Assembly: GCA_040221975.1 (NCBI GenBank)
Contig: JAVJWR010000036.1
Coordinates: 340,179 to 404,178 of the forward strand
Direction: 5' to 3'
Length of the DNA: 64,000 nt
DNA from: Haliea sp040221975
Lineage (GTDB): Bacteria; Pseudomonadota; Gammaproteobacteria; Pseudomonadales; Halieaceae
Both the position numbers and the translations under genes were made by a program. Under the pieces are notes generated by a model. The model saw nothing but the letters and a program-made list of their open reading frames with translations. It did no database searches and was not told where the DNA came from. Of this stretch, positions 8,922-17,542 are shown one piece after another (position 1 is the stretch's first letter; every line of letters begins with the position of its first letter).

Positions 8922-9121
8922 GGCCCCGCTTGCCGGCCGGTTGGGGCGACCGTAAAGGGCGCCGAGCGGAGGAGTCGGCGCAGGGCCTGGAGGCACAGGG
9001 ATGTGCCGGAAAGCCCCGCCGCGCAGGACGCGCGTCGGGGCGGGGCCCGGAGCAGGCGCCAGAGCGAGGGCAGCCGCAGGCCGCCCGCCCCGGTCGCCCC
9101 GGCCGGCCGGCAAGCGGGGCC
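8922..9121. repeat. 31 bp inverted repeat enclosing 138 bp of GC-rich, hairpin-forming DNA
   Basis: Arms 8922-8952 and 9091-9121 are reverse complements at 29 of 31 positions (the two mismatches are TT versus CC). The interior holds a GGCACA-GGGA-TGTGCC hairpin (8992-9007) and a strong GC hairpin around 9013-9045 (GCCCCGCC and GGGGCGGGGC). It may be a mobile hairpin element or a structured RNA in the ahcY leader. No open reading frame of note lies inside. Confidence 0.6.
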
Positions 9122-9133
9122 GCGCTACGAAGC

Positions 9134-9161
9134 ACCAAACACCGGAACACGGAACACGGAA
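9134..9161. repeat. four tandem copies of GGAACAC
   Basis: Four perfect copies of a 7-mer in a row, 52 nt before the ahcY start codon. This may be slippage-prone sequence that varies between strains. No function is evident. Confidence 0.8.
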
Positions 9162-9212
9162 CACGGAACACAAGCAGCATCAATTGAATCAACCAGCAGA
9201 AAGGACCTGACA

Positions 9213-10604
9213 ATGAGCACAGCCAAGAAACTCGACACCAAGGCCGACTACAAGGTCGCCGACATCAGCCTCGCCGACTGGGGCCGCCGCGAACTGGATA
9301 TCGCCGAAACCGAAATGCCGGCACTGATGGCCATGCGCGAGAAATACCGTGCCAGCCAGCCCCTGGCAGGCGCCAAAATCCTCGGCTGCATCCACATGAC
9401 CATCCAGACCGGCGTGTTGATCGAGACCCTGATCGAGCTGGGTGCGGAAGTGCGCTGGTCCTCCTGCAACATCTTCTCCACCCAGGACCACGCCGCCGCT
9501 GCGATCGCCGCCGCCGGCGTCCCTGTCTTCGCCTGGAAGGGCGAGACCGAGGAGGAGTACGAGTGGTGCATTGAGCAGACCATTCTCAAGGACGGCAAGC
9601 CCTGGGACGCCAACATGGTACTGGATGACGGCGGCGACCTGACCCTGATGCTGCACCAGAAGTTTCCCGCCATGCTGGACCACATCCACGGCGTGACCGA
9701 GGAAACGACGACGGGCGTGCACCGCCTGCAGGAAATGCTGGCCAAGGGCGAGCTGAAGATTCCGGCAGTCAACGTGAATGATTCCATCACCAAGTCCAAG
9801 AACGACAACAAGTACGGCTGTCGGCACAGCCTCAACGACGCCATCAAGCGCGGTACCGACCACCTGCTGGCGGGCAAGAAGGCGCTGGTGATCGGCTACG
9901 GCGACGTGGGCAAGGGTTCCGCCCAGTCCCTGCGCCAGGAAGGCATGATCGTGCGCATCACCGAGGTGGACCCGATCTGCGCGATGCAGGCCTGCATGGA
10001 CGGCTACGAGGTGGTGTCGCCCTTCATCAACGGCATCAACACCGGCTCCCCGGACTGCATCAACCGCGAGCTGCTGGGCAGCGTTGACCTGCTGGTCACC
10101 AGCACCGGCAACTTCAACGTCTGCGACGAGAATATGCTGCGAGCCCTGAAGTGCAACGCCGTGGTCTGCAATATCGGCCACTTCGACAACGAAATCGATA
10201 CCGCCTTCATGCGCCGCAACTGGCAGTGGGAGGAGGTGAAGCCGCAGGTGCACAAGATCTACCGCGACGATGCCCGCAGCGACTACCTGATTCTGCTGTC
10301 CGAAGGCCGCCTGGTGAATCTGGGCAATGCCACTGGCCACCCCTCGCGCATCATGGATGGCTCCTTTGCCAATCAGGTGCTGGCACAGATCTACCTGTAT
10401 GAGCGCCGCTTCGCCAACCTGGAACCGGAAATGAAGGCAGCGGCGCTGCGGGTCGAAGTGCTGCCGAAGAAACTGGACGAGGAAGTGGCGGCACACATGG
10501 TGGCCGGCTTTGGCGGCGTCATGACGAAGCTGACCAAGACCCAGGCCGAGTACATCAACGTCAAGGTCGACGGCCCCTTCAAGCCCGACAGCTACAAGTA
10601 CTAG
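9213..10604 (+). CDS. ahcY: adenosylhomocysteinase (SAH hydrolase)
   Basis: Splits S-adenosylhomocysteine into homocysteine and adenosine, which recycles the product of SAM-dependent methylation. The product is 463 residues from the ATG at 9213, preceded by AAGGACCTGACA. The upstream open frame is only the repeat region. Visible features are SCNIFSTQDHAAAAI (substrate site), NVNDSITKSKNDNKYGCRHS, the NAD motif VIGYGDVGKGSA, VCNIGHFDNEID and the C-terminal PFKPDSYKY expected for the family. It is followed 7 nt later by metF, so the two are probably co-transcribed and, with metK, make up most of the SAM cycle. Confidence 0.98.
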   Translation: MSTAKKLDTKADYKVADISLADWGRRELDIAETEMPALMAMREKYRASQPLAGAKILGCIHMTIQTGVLIETLIELGAEVRWSSCNIFSTQDHAAAAIAAAGVPVFAWKGETEEEYEWCIEQTILKDGKPWDANMVLDDGGDLTLMLHQKFPAMLDHIHGVTEETTTGVHRLQEMLAKGELKIPAVNVNDSITKSKNDNKYGCRHSLNDAIKRGTDHLLAGKKALVIGYGDVGKGSAQSLRQEGMIVRITEVDPICAMQACMDGYEVVSPFINGINTGSPDCINRELLGSVDLLVTSTGNFNVCDENMLRALKCNAVVCNIGHFDNEIDTAFMRRNWQWEEVKPQVHKIYRDDARSDYLILLSEGRLVNLGNATGHPSRIMDGSFANQVLAQIYLYERRFANLEPEMKAAALRVEVLPKKLDEEVAAHMVAGFGGVMTKLTKTQAEYINVKVDGPFKPDSYKY

Positions 10605-10611
10605 GAGCGAC

Positions 10612-11439
10612 ATGAGCACCATCAGCTTCGAGTACTTCCCGCCCAAGACTGCGGAGGGCAGGGCCGCCCTGCTGGAGAAGACGACCCCGGCACTGCAGGC
10701 GCTGGAACCGGCCTTCTTCTCGGTCACCTATGGCGCCGGCGGCTCAACTCGCGACAGTACCTTCGGTGTCGTCGAAGCGCTGTGTGCACAGGGTATTGAT
10801 GTCGCACCACACCTGAGCTTTGGTGCGGATGATCACGACACGGTTGCCCTGCTGCTGCAGCGCTACCGCGACATGGGTGTGCGGCGGCTGGTGGCCCTGC
10901 GTGGCGACATGCCCTCGGGCATGGGCGGCGCCAGCCAGCTGGTCTATGCCAGCGAGCTGGTGGCTTTCGTCCGGGAACAGACGGGCGACCACTTCCATAT
11001 CGAGGTGGCCGCCTACCCTGAAATCCATCCCCAGGCCGCGAGCTACGACAGCGACCTCAAATTCCTCAAGCAGAAACTGGATGCGGGCGCCGACAGCGCC
11101 ATCACCCAGTACTTCTACAACGTGGAGGCCTACTTCTACTTCCTCGACCAGTGTGCGGCCATCGGCATCGACAAGCCCGTCGTTGCCGGCATCATGCCCA
11201 TTACCAACTACGCCAACCTGGCGCGGTTCTCGCGCAATTGCGGCGCCGAGATTCCGCGCTGGATCTGCCAGCGCATAGAAGGTTACGGCAATGACCAGGA
11301 GAGCATCCGCCAGTTCGGGATCGAAGTCGTGACCCAGCTGTGCCAGACCTTGCTGGAAAACGGCGCGCCCGGGCTGCACTTCTACACCATGAACCAGATC
11401 GAGCCGACCCGGCAGATCCGCAACAATCTGGGGCTCTGA
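10612..11439 (+). CDS. metF: methylenetetrahydrofolate reductase
   Basis: FAD-dependent TIM-barrel enzyme that reduces 5,10-methylene-THF to 5-methyl-THF, the methyl donor for methionine synthesis. The 275-residue protein begins with SFEYFPPKTAEG (active-site Glu region), has SVTYGAGGSTRD and HLSFGADDHDT, ALRGDMPSG, the FAD segment VAAYPEIHPQA and ITQYFYNVEAYF. Bacterial MetF is usually about 280-300 residues, so this is full length. The ATG lies 7 nt after the ahcY stop within an AGGAG-containing stretch. Confidence 0.96.
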   Translation: MSTISFEYFPPKTAEGRAALLEKTTPALQALEPAFFSVTYGAGGSTRDSTFGVVEALCAQGIDVAPHLSFGADDHDTVALLLQRYRDMGVRRLVALRGDMPSGMGGASQLVYASELVAFVREQTGDHFHIEVAAYPEIHPQAASYDSDLKFLKQKLDAGADSAITQYFYNVEAYFYFLDQCAAIGIDKPVVAGIMPITNYANLARFSRNCGAEIPRWICQRIEGYGNDQESIRQFGIEVVTQLCQTLLENGAPGLHFYTMNQIEPTRQIRNNLGL

Positions 11440-11448
11440 GGTCGGGCC

Positions 11449-12186
11449 GTGCGGGTACCGCGCATCTTTACCCGGCAACCCCTGAGCGCGGGTGCGGAAC
11501 TGACACTGGAATCCAGTCCCAGCCAGCATCTTGCCCGGGTATTGCGCATGGTTGAGGGCGACGCACTGCGGCTTTTTGACGGTAGTGGCGCCGAATACTG
11601 CGCCAGCATTGTCAGCGCCGACAAACGCCAGGTGACGGTGGCAGTACTGGAATCCGAACCTGGCCTGGCGGAATCGCCGTTGCGAATCCACCTCGGCATC
11701 GGCATTTCCCGCGGCGAGCGCATGGACTGGGTGGTACAGAAGGCGACTGAGCTCGGCGTGGCCGAGATCAGTCCGCTCTATACCGGGCGCACCGCAGTGC
11801 GGCTGCGCGGGGAGCGGGAGGAGCGCAAGCGACAGCACTGGGAGCAGGTGATAGTGAGTGCTTGCGAACAGTGTGGCCGCAGCATCATCCCGGATGTACA
11901 TGAACCCATGGCATTGTCGCAGTGGCTGCAGCATGCCGCCGGCGAGCGCAGATTCGTGCTTCATCACCGCGCCACGGCAGCGCCGGCAGGGGCACAGCTT
12001 CCCGTGTCCATCAGCCTGCTGGTCGGCCCCGAAGGTGGCCTCGACGAGGCCGAGATCGGTGCCGCGGAGACGGCCGGCTTCGAGTCGCTGGCACTGGGAC
12101 CGCGGGTTCTGCGTACCGAGACCGCACCGCTGGCGGCGCTGGCCATACTGCAGGCGCGCTGGGGGGACATGGGCTCCCTTGAATAA
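11449..12186 (+). CDS. rsmE: 16S rRNA (uracil1498-N3)-methyltransferase
   Basis: Methylates U1498 of 16S rRNA using SAM. The 245-residue product has the N-terminal PUA-like part (RVPRIFTRQPL, QHLARVLRMVEGD) and the C-terminal SPOUT knot with KATELGVAEISPLYTGRT, SACEQCGRSIIPDV, LLVGPEGGLDEAEI and the closing GPRVLRTETAPLAALAIL. The start is GTG at 11449, 9 nt after metF. It lies just ahead of gshB, a common arrangement in gammaproteobacteria. Confidence 0.95.
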   Translation: MRVPRIFTRQPLSAGAELTLESSPSQHLARVLRMVEGDALRLFDGSGAEYCASIVSADKRQVTVAVLESEPGLAESPLRIHLGIGISRGERMDWVVQKATELGVAEISPLYTGRTAVRLRGEREERKRQHWEQVIVSACEQCGRSIIPDVHEPMALSQWLQHAAGERRFVLHHRATAAPAGAQLPVSISLLVGPEGGLDEAEIGAAETAGFESLALGPRVLRTETAPLAALAILQARWGDMGSLE

Positions 12187-12279
12187 GCCACCCGCACGCC
12201 CGGAATTCCCCGACGATGCTTGCGCCGTACCGGCCCATTGCGTACTTTAACTGACCCTCACGACCTGCGGAAATCACTG

Positions 12280-13233
12280 ATGACCATCAAGATCGGCGTA
12301 GTCATGGATCCCATTGCGCGGATCCAGTACAAGAAAGACAGCACCCTGGCCATGCTCCTGGCCGCCCAGGCCCGGGACTGGCACTTGTATTACATGGAAC
12401 CCGGGGACCTGTTCCTGGAGCAGGGCAAGGCCCGTGCCAGCATGGCGCAGCTGACCGTGTTTCGCGACCCCGACGCCTGGTTCCGGCTGGACAGCGCACA
12501 TGTCCGCGACCTGACCGAGCTCGACGTGATCCTGATGCGCAAGGATCCGCCCTTTGACAACGAGTACGTGTACGCCACCTACATGCTGGAGGCCGCCGAG
12601 CGCGAGGGGACGCTGATCGTTAACCGCTGCCAGAGCCTGCGGGACTGCAACGAGAAGGTTTTCGCCACCTGGTTCCCCCAGTGCTGCCCGCCGCTGCTGG
12701 TGAGCAGCGACACCGCCCGACTCAAGGCCTTCCACAGCGAACACGGCGACGTCATCTTCAAACCCCTGGACGGCATGGGCGGCTCCTCCATATTCCGGGT
12801 CATGCCCGGTGACCCCAATCTCAACGTCATCCTTGAAACCCTGACCGGCCACGGCAAGCACACGATCATGGCCCAGCGCTTCATCCCCGAGATCACAGAG
12901 GGCGACAAGCGCATCCTGATGATCAATGGCGAGCCCCTGCCCTACTGCCTGGCGCGCGTTCCGGTCGCGGGCGAAACCCGCGGCAACCTGGCGGCCGGGG
13001 GCACCGGCAGGGCACAACCGCTATCCGATCGCGATCGCTGGATTGCCGCCCAGGTCGGCCCCTCGCTGCGCGAGCGAGGGCTCTATTTTGTCGGCCTGGA
13101 TGTAATCGGGGACTACCTCACGGAGATCAATGTCACCAGCCCCACCGGGGTCCGGGAAATCGACAATGCCTACAATCTGGACATAGGCGGCCAGCTGATG
13201 GATTGTATTGCCCAGGAGTTGGCCGCACGCTGA
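12280..13233 (+). CDS. gshB: glutathione synthetase
   Basis: ATP-grasp ligase that adds glycine to gamma-glutamylcysteine. The 317-residue product starts at ATG 12280 (MTIKIGVVMDPIARI), which is the family's normal N-terminus; the frame opens earlier at 12220. Visible motifs are LRKDPPFDNEYVYATYML, NRCQSLRDCNEKVF, the ATP loop KPLDGMGGSSIFRV and the metal-binding YLTEINVTSPTGVREID. It is followed 7 nt later by the TonB gene. Confidence 0.97.
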   Translation: MTIKIGVVMDPIARIQYKKDSTLAMLLAAQARDWHLYYMEPGDLFLEQGKARASMAQLTVFRDPDAWFRLDSAHVRDLTELDVILMRKDPPFDNEYVYATYMLEAAEREGTLIVNRCQSLRDCNEKVFATWFPQCCPPLLVSSDTARLKAFHSEHGDVIFKPLDGMGGSSIFRVMPGDPNLNVILETLTGHGKHTIMAQRFIPEITEGDKRILMINGEPLPYCLARVPVAGETRGNLAAGGTGRAQPLSDRDRWIAAQVGPSLRERGLYFVGLDVIGDYLTEINVTSPTGVREIDNAYNLDIGGQLMDCIAQELAAR

Positions 13234-13240
13234 GGCGCGG

Positions 13241-14092
13241 ATGCAGCAGGGCACAGGCACAGAACCCGGAAACGGCCTGGGAATAGCCATTTTCCTTGCC
13301 GCTACCCTGCACGCGATCCTGGTGCTGGGCATCGGTTTTGATCCCGGCGCCGAGCCCGCCTACACGCCACAGCTGGAGATTACCCTGGCCCAGCGGCGCA
13401 GCGAGCTTACCCCCGATGATGCCACCCACCTGGCCCAGTTCAGCCAGCAGGGCAGCGGCGACCAGGCAGAGGAGAGCAGCGTCAGCAGCGCCGCCAGTGC
13501 GCCGCTGGCCATTGCCAGCGAGCAGCAGGCAGAGCTGGCGCCCAGAGAACAGCCACAGACCGAAACGCCGGTAATCAGCAGTGCCGGTTCGCGGCAGATA
13601 CCCACGAGCCAGCAGGCAAGAGCCCCGGAGACTGTCGCCATGGCGGGCTTGAGTCCGGAAGCGGAGCGCCTGAGCCAGGAGCTCGCCACTCTGGAGGCAG
13701 CGCTGGAAGACCAGGCCCGGGACTACTCCAACAGGCCCCGGGTGAAGCGACTGACCTCCCTTTCCACCCGGGAGGCGGTGGACGCAGCCTATCTGTACGA
13801 CTGGCGGCGACGCGTGGAAGCCGTGGGCAACCAGTATTACCCGGAAGCGTCCATCCGCTACGGCATCTACGGCAGCCTGCGCCTGCTGGTGGTGATCAAT
13901 TACGACGGTCACCTCGAGGACATTCAGGTTCTGGCCTCTTCCGGCTTTGCGGTGCTGGATGAAGCGGCAATAAAGATCGTGCGCATGGCGGCACCATTTG
14001 CGCCATTCCCCGCCGAGCTCAGGGCCAGTGCCGACAAACTGGAAATCATCCGCACGTGGCAATTCGAGGAAAACCGGCTAAGCTCAGGTTAA
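13241..14092 (+). CDS. energy transducer TonB family protein
   Basis: The 283-residue protein starts at ATG 13241 after the gshB stop. One N-terminal membrane segment is visible (GLGIAIFLAATLHAILVLGIGF, about residues 8-30), then a long Ala/Gln/Glu-rich periplasmic linker, and a C-terminal TonB domain from about residue 185 (YYPEASIRYGIYGSLRLLV, SSGFAVLDEAAIKIVRMAAPFAPFP). It would couple the proton motive force to outer-membrane receptors. Its place between gshB and yqgE matches tonB3 of Pseudomonas, which is linked to twitching motility, and pilT/pilU are close here too. It could also power the receptor at 38069-40414. The partner is not proven. Confidence 0.88.
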   Translation: MQQGTGTEPGNGLGIAIFLAATLHAILVLGIGFDPGAEPAYTPQLEITLAQRRSELTPDDATHLAQFSQQGSGDQAEESSVSSAASAPLAIASEQQAELAPREQPQTETPVISSAGSRQIPTSQQARAPETVAMAGLSPEAERLSQELATLEAALEDQARDYSNRPRVKRLTSLSTREAVDAAYLYDWRRRVEAVGNQYYPEASIRYGIYGSLRLLVVINYDGHLEDIQVLASSGFAVLDEAAIKIVRMAAPFAPFPAELRASADKLEIIRTWQFEENRLSSG

Positions 14093-14141
14093 TGGGCGGT
14101 GCGAACTGTGCCCGCCGCAGGGAAGAGGTCTACACAAGACA

Positions 14142-14732
14142 ATGTCAGTCCGGACCCCGGCCAGTGCCATCAAGAGCGGGAGTTGCCTGCGGGATCACTT
14201 CCTGCTCGCCATGCCCAACCTGTCAGAGGGGCTCTTCTCCCAGAGCATCACCTATATCTGCGAGCATGGCGAAAGTGGAGCCATGGGTATCATCATCAAC
14301 CAGCCCCTGGACCTGACCGTGGCGGAGATCTTCGAGCATCTCGACATCGAGTCCCACCGGGATTTCAGCGAAGAGCCAGTGCTGGCCGGTGGACCTGTGC
14401 AGATTGACCACGGCTTTGTGCTGCACCGCCACTGCGAAAAACGCTGGGAGGCGGGCCTCGAGGTCACCCCGGAAATCACCCTGACCACCTCCCGGGACGT
14501 ACTCCGCGCCATCGCCGACGGCAGCGGGCCAGCGCAATACCTGATCGCCCTGGGCTACGCGGGCTGGTCCGCTGGCCAACTGGAGGAAGAGCTGTCCCAC
14601 AACAGCTGGCTTACCCTGCCCGCGGACAGCGATATCATCTTTGCCACCCCCTGGCACCGCCGCCTGTCGGCAGCCGCAGCCGCCCTCGGCATTGACATGA
14701 ATCTTATTTCCTCCCAGGCAGGGCATGCCTGA
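14142..14732 (+). CDS. yqgE: YqgE/AlgH family protein (UPF0301)
   Basis: The 196-residue protein carries the UPF0301 signature: FLLAMPNLSEGLFSQSITYICEH, GAMGIIINQPLDLTV, VLAGGPVQIDHGFVLH, ALGYAGWSAGQLEEEL and NSWLTLPADSDIIF. The biochemical role is not settled; in Pseudomonas the homologue is called AlgH. Its last 8 nt overlap ruvX, as in many genomes, so the pair is co-translated. Confidence 0.94.
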   Translation: MSVRTPASAIKSGSCLRDHFLLAMPNLSEGLFSQSITYICEHGESGAMGIIINQPLDLTVAEIFEHLDIESHRDFSEEPVLAGGPVQIDHGFVLHRHCEKRWEAGLEVTPEITLTTSRDVLRAIADGSGPAQYLIALGYAGWSAGQLEEELSHNSWLTLPADSDIIFATPWHRRLSAAAAALGIDMNLISSQAGHA

Positions 14733-15192
14733 CTCCAAAACCCCGGCCCACCAGAAACCCGCCACTGTGCTCGCCTTTGATTACGGCCTGAAACAGATTG
14801 GCGTCGCCGTCGGCAACACGCTGCTGGGTACAACCCGCAGCGTTGCTGTACTGCGTGCCAGGGACGGGATTCCGGACTGGACGGCGCTGGAGGCGCTGGT
14901 GGCCGAGTGGCAGCCGGACCTGCTGGTGGTAGGTGATCCACTGAACATGGACGGCAGCGTCAGCGAACTGGCCACACGGGCCCGCAAGTTCGGCCGTCGG
15001 CTGCATGGCAGGCTGGGCCTGCCCGTCACCATGACCGACGAGCGCCTGAGCAGTTATGCCGCCAAGGAGGAGCAACGGCAGCGGGGGCACCGGGGCGACT
15101 ACAAGGCAGTTCCCGTGGACAGCTACGCGGCGGAGCTGATCCTGCAGACCTGGCTGCGGGAAAACGAAGACCGCCAGCGCGCCGCGACCTGA
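14725..15192 (+). CDS. ruvX: YqgF/RuvX RNase H-fold nuclease
   Basis: The 155-residue protein has an RNase H-like fold with FDYGLKQIGVAVGN (first acidic metal ligand), a VVGDPLNMDG loop, MTDERLSSYAA (Glu ligand) and DSYAAELIL (terminal acidic ligand). In E. coli the homologue takes part in 16S rRNA 5' end maturation; the family is also described as putative Holliday junction resolvases. It overlaps yqgE by 8 nt. It converges on pilU, with a short GC-rich repeat between. Confidence 0.94.
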   Translation: MPDSKTPAHQKPATVLAFDYGLKQIGVAVGNTLLGTTRSVAVLRARDGIPDWTALEALVAEWQPDLLVVGDPLNMDGSVSELATRARKFGRRLHGRLGLPVTMTDERLSSYAAKEEQRQRGHRGDYKAVPVDSYAAELILQTWLRENEDRQRAAT

Positions 15193-15215
15193 CTGGACCC
15201 TCCCCGGCACCCTGC

Positions 15216-15240
15216 GCGGCCTACGCGGCCTACGCGGCCC
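15216..15240. repeat. tandem GCGGCCTAC repeat (about 2.8 copies)
   Basis: Two perfect copies and a partial third of a 9-mer between the convergent ruvX and pilU genes. It adjoins a longer CGGCCCGGCCC-rich stretch. Likely a low-complexity slippage product. Confidence 0.7.
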
Positions 15241-15266
15241 GGCCCGGCCCCGCCCGCCTGCACGCG

Positions 15267-16409
15267 CTACTTGCGGCCCAGATGGTTGCCGCGATCGCCG
15301 GCCTCGTCGAAAGTGAGGTCCAGCGTGGTGTCCGAAGTGGACCTGCTTTTTTCGAACATCTTGATCATCAGGCGCACATCGTTGGCCGAATCCGCGTAGC
15401 GGATCGCATCTTCCAGGGTGATAAGGCCCTTTTTATAGGTATCGACCAGCGACTGGTCCAGCGTCTGCATGCCCAGCTCCGTGGACTTGGCCATCACGTC
15501 CTTGATCAGGTGTACCTCCCCCTTGCGGATGTACTCCTGTATCAGCGGCGTATTCAGCAGCACTTCCACCACCGGGACCCGGCCCTTGCCATCCTTGCGC
15601 GGCAACAGTTGCTGCGCCACCATGGCCTTCAGGTTGAGTGACAAATCCATCCAGATCTGGCCCTGCATGTTGGCGGTAAAGAAGCTCTGGATGCGGTCCA
15701 GTGCCTGGTTGGCGTTGTTCGCATGCAGTGTACAGAGGCACAGATGGCCAGTTTCGGCAAAGGTGAGGGCCTGGGCCATGGTATCCGCCGACCGGACCTC
15801 ACCGATCAGGATGACATCCGGCGCCTGACGCAGGGTGTTCTTCAGGGCCACGTCGAAGGATTCAGTATCAATGCCCACCTCGCGCTGGGTCACCAGGCAG
15901 TTGCCGTGGTCATGGATGAATTCGATCGGGTCCTCGACACTCATGATGTGGCCGCGGCTGTTGCGGTTGCGGTGCCCCACCATCGCCGCCAGGGAGGTGG
16001 TCTTGCCGGTACCGGTGGCACCGACAAAAATCACCAGACCCCGCTTGGTCATGGACAGGTCCTCGATGATCTTCGGCAGGCCCAGTTCCCCGATCTCCGG
16101 AATCCGGGTCTCAATCCGCCGCAGCACCATGCCACAGCTCCCCCGCTGCACCAGGGCACTGGCTCGAAACCGCCCCACGTTCTCACTGGCAAGGGCGTAG
16201 TTGCATTCCTGGGTACTGAGGAACTCCTCCCGCTGCTTTTCGCTCATCGTGGAGAACACGATTTCACGGGTCTGCTCGTCAGTCAGCTTGACGTCGCTTA
16301 CCGGGTAGATTTGGCCATCCACTTTGATGCAGGGTGCGGCACCAGCGATGATGAAGCCATCAGAGGCGCCTTCCTTGACCATGCGTTGCAGCAGTTCGTC
16401 GATCCTCAT
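15267..16409 (-). CDS. pilU: type IV pilus retraction ATPase PilU
   Basis: A 380-residue hexameric secretion-type ATPase with Walker A GATGTGKTTS, the Asp box around HIMSVEDPIEFIHDH, the Walker B region QAPDVILIGEVRSADTM and the His box LCLCTLHANNANQALDR. It is the PilU paralogue, judged by the N-terminus DELLQRMVKEGASDGFIIAG, the longer C-terminal tail and its place downstream of pilT with a 24 nt gap. PilU assists PilT in pilus retraction at the cytoplasmic face of the pilus base, and so serves twitching motility. Confidence 0.94.
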   Translation of the reverse strand: MRIDELLQRMVKEGASDGFIIAGAAPCIKVDGQIYPVSDVKLTDEQTREIVFSTMSEKQREEFLSTQECNYALASENVGRFRASALVQRGSCGMVLRRIETRIPEIGELGLPKIIEDLSMTKRGLVIFVGATGTGKTTSLAAMVGHRNRNSRGHIMSVEDPIEFIHDHGNCLVTQREVGIDTESFDVALKNTLRQAPDVILIGEVRSADTMAQALTFAETGHLCLCTLHANNANQALDRIQSFFTANMQGQIWMDLSLNLKAMVAQQLLPRKDGKGRVPVVEVLLNTPLIQEYIRKGEVHLIKDVMAKSTELGMQTLDQSLVDTYKKGLITLEDAIRYADSANDVRLMIKMFEKSRSTSDTTLDLTFDEAGDRGNHLGRK

Positions 16410-16433
16410 GACGGGTTCCTCTCGGCGTCAGGG

Positions 16434-17468
16434 CTAGAAGTTTTCCGGCATGCGGGCTTTCTCGCGCGCGACGTCCCGGCTGATAACCCGTCGGTCCACC
16501 AGTTCCTTCAGGCACTGGTCCATGGTCTGCATCCCCAGCGCCTGACCGGTCTGGATGGCGGAGTACATCTGCGCCACCTTGTCCTCCCGGATCAGGTTGC
16601 GGATGGCCGAGGTACCGCGCATGATCTCGTGCGCCGCCACCCGGCCACCGGTGGCGCGCTTGAGCAGGGTCTGGGAAATGACTGCCTGCAGCGACTCCGA
16701 CAGCATCGAGCGAACCATGGCTTTCTCCGCCGCGGGGAACACGTCCACGACCCGGTCGATGGTCTTGGCGGCCGAGGTGGTGTGCAGGGTACCAAACACC
16801 AGGTGACCGGTTTCCGCCGCGGTCAACGCCAGGCGGATGGTCTCGAGGTCGCGCATTTCGCCAACGAGGATGATGTCCGGATCCTCGCGCAGGGCGGAGC
16901 GCAGGGCCTCGGAGAAGCCCAGGGTGTCGCGATGGACTTCGCGCTGGTTGACCAGGCACTTCTTGCTTTCATGCACGAATTCGATCGGGTCCTCAATGGT
17001 AAGGATGTGTTCGTATTTGTTGTCGTTGATATGATCCACCATGGCGGCGAGGGTGGTGGACTTGCCGGAGCCAGTGGGTCCGGTCACCAGCACCAGGCCA
17101 CGCGGCATCATCGATATGTCGCGAAAGACCTGGCCCATGCCCAGGTCCTCCATGGTCAAGACCTTGGAGGGAATGGTCCTGAATACGCCGCCGGCGCCGC
17201 GGTTCTGGTTGAAGGCGTTGACCCGGAAGCGAGCGACACCGGGGACCTCAAAGGAGAAGTCCGTCTCCATGAACTCCTCGTAGTCCTTGCGCTGCTTGTC
17301 GTTCATGATGTCGTAGATCAGGTCGTGCACCTGCTTGTGATCCATCGGCGGCAGGTTGATGCGGCGCACATCCCCGTCCACCCGTATCATCGGCGGCAAA
17401 CCCGCTGACAAATGCAGGTCGGATGCGCCCTGTTTCGCGCTGAACGCAAGCAGTTCTGTAATATCCAC
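16434..17468 (-). CDS. pilT: type IV pilus retraction ATPase PilT
   Basis: The product is 344 residues from GTG 17468 (VDITELLAFSAKQGASDLHL), preceded by GGGGAG 7 nt away. The frame also runs from a TTG at 17495, but the family N-terminus and length support GTG. Motifs are Walker A GPTGSGKSTTLAAM, ILTIEDPIEFVHESKK, Walker B EDPDIILVGEMRDLET, the His box HLVFGTLHTTSAAKTIDR and the PilT-typical AIRNLIREDKVAQMYSAIQTG. It powers retraction of type IV pili. It is divergent from yggS, as in Pseudomonas. Confidence 0.97.
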   Translation of the reverse strand: MDITELLAFSAKQGASDLHLSAGLPPMIRVDGDVRRINLPPMDHKQVHDLIYDIMNDKQRKDYEEFMETDFSFEVPGVARFRVNAFNQNRGAGGVFRTIPSKVLTMEDLGMGQVFRDISMMPRGLVLVTGPTGSGKSTTLAAMVDHINDNKYEHILTIEDPIEFVHESKKCLVNQREVHRDTLGFSEALRSALREDPDIILVGEMRDLETIRLALTAAETGHLVFGTLHTTSAAKTIDRVVDVFPAAEKAMVRSMLSESLQAVISQTLLKRATGGRVAAHEIMRGTSAIRNLIREDKVAQMYSAIQTGQALGMQTMDQCLKELVDRRVISRDVAREKARMPENF

Positions 17469-17542
17469 CGATTCACTCCCCTGGGGCCGAGCCAATTATT
17501 CTCCACTCGCCCGCCGTGGCCGTTATCCGCTACCATCTCGGC

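Larger units (their letters stand above)
8573..9212. other. 640 bp repeat-rich gap between metK and ahcY
   Basis: No convincing protein gene is seen: the open frames here are GC-driven and lack family features. The gap holds a 114 bp compound hairpin (8612-8725), a long inverted repeat (8922-9121) and a 7-mer tandem array (9134-9161), listed separately. A small GNRA-type hairpin (stem GGCACA/TGTGCC, loop GGGA) is at 8992-9007. The ahcY ribosome site AAGGA is at 9201-9205. I could not fit the SAH riboswitch consensus here. Confidence 0.6.

Noticed and set aside
9134..9161. CRISPR-like array
   Set aside because: Four 7-mers without spacers; a simple tandem repeat.
8573..9212. SAH riboswitch upstream of ahcY
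   Set aside because: The position is right and GAGGAGC-like strings occur, but I could not fit the conserved core and pairing of the SAH riboswitch. A covariance search would decide.
15723..17408. Plus-strand open frame of about 561 codons
   Set aside because: Antisense to pilU and pilT; no motif of its own.
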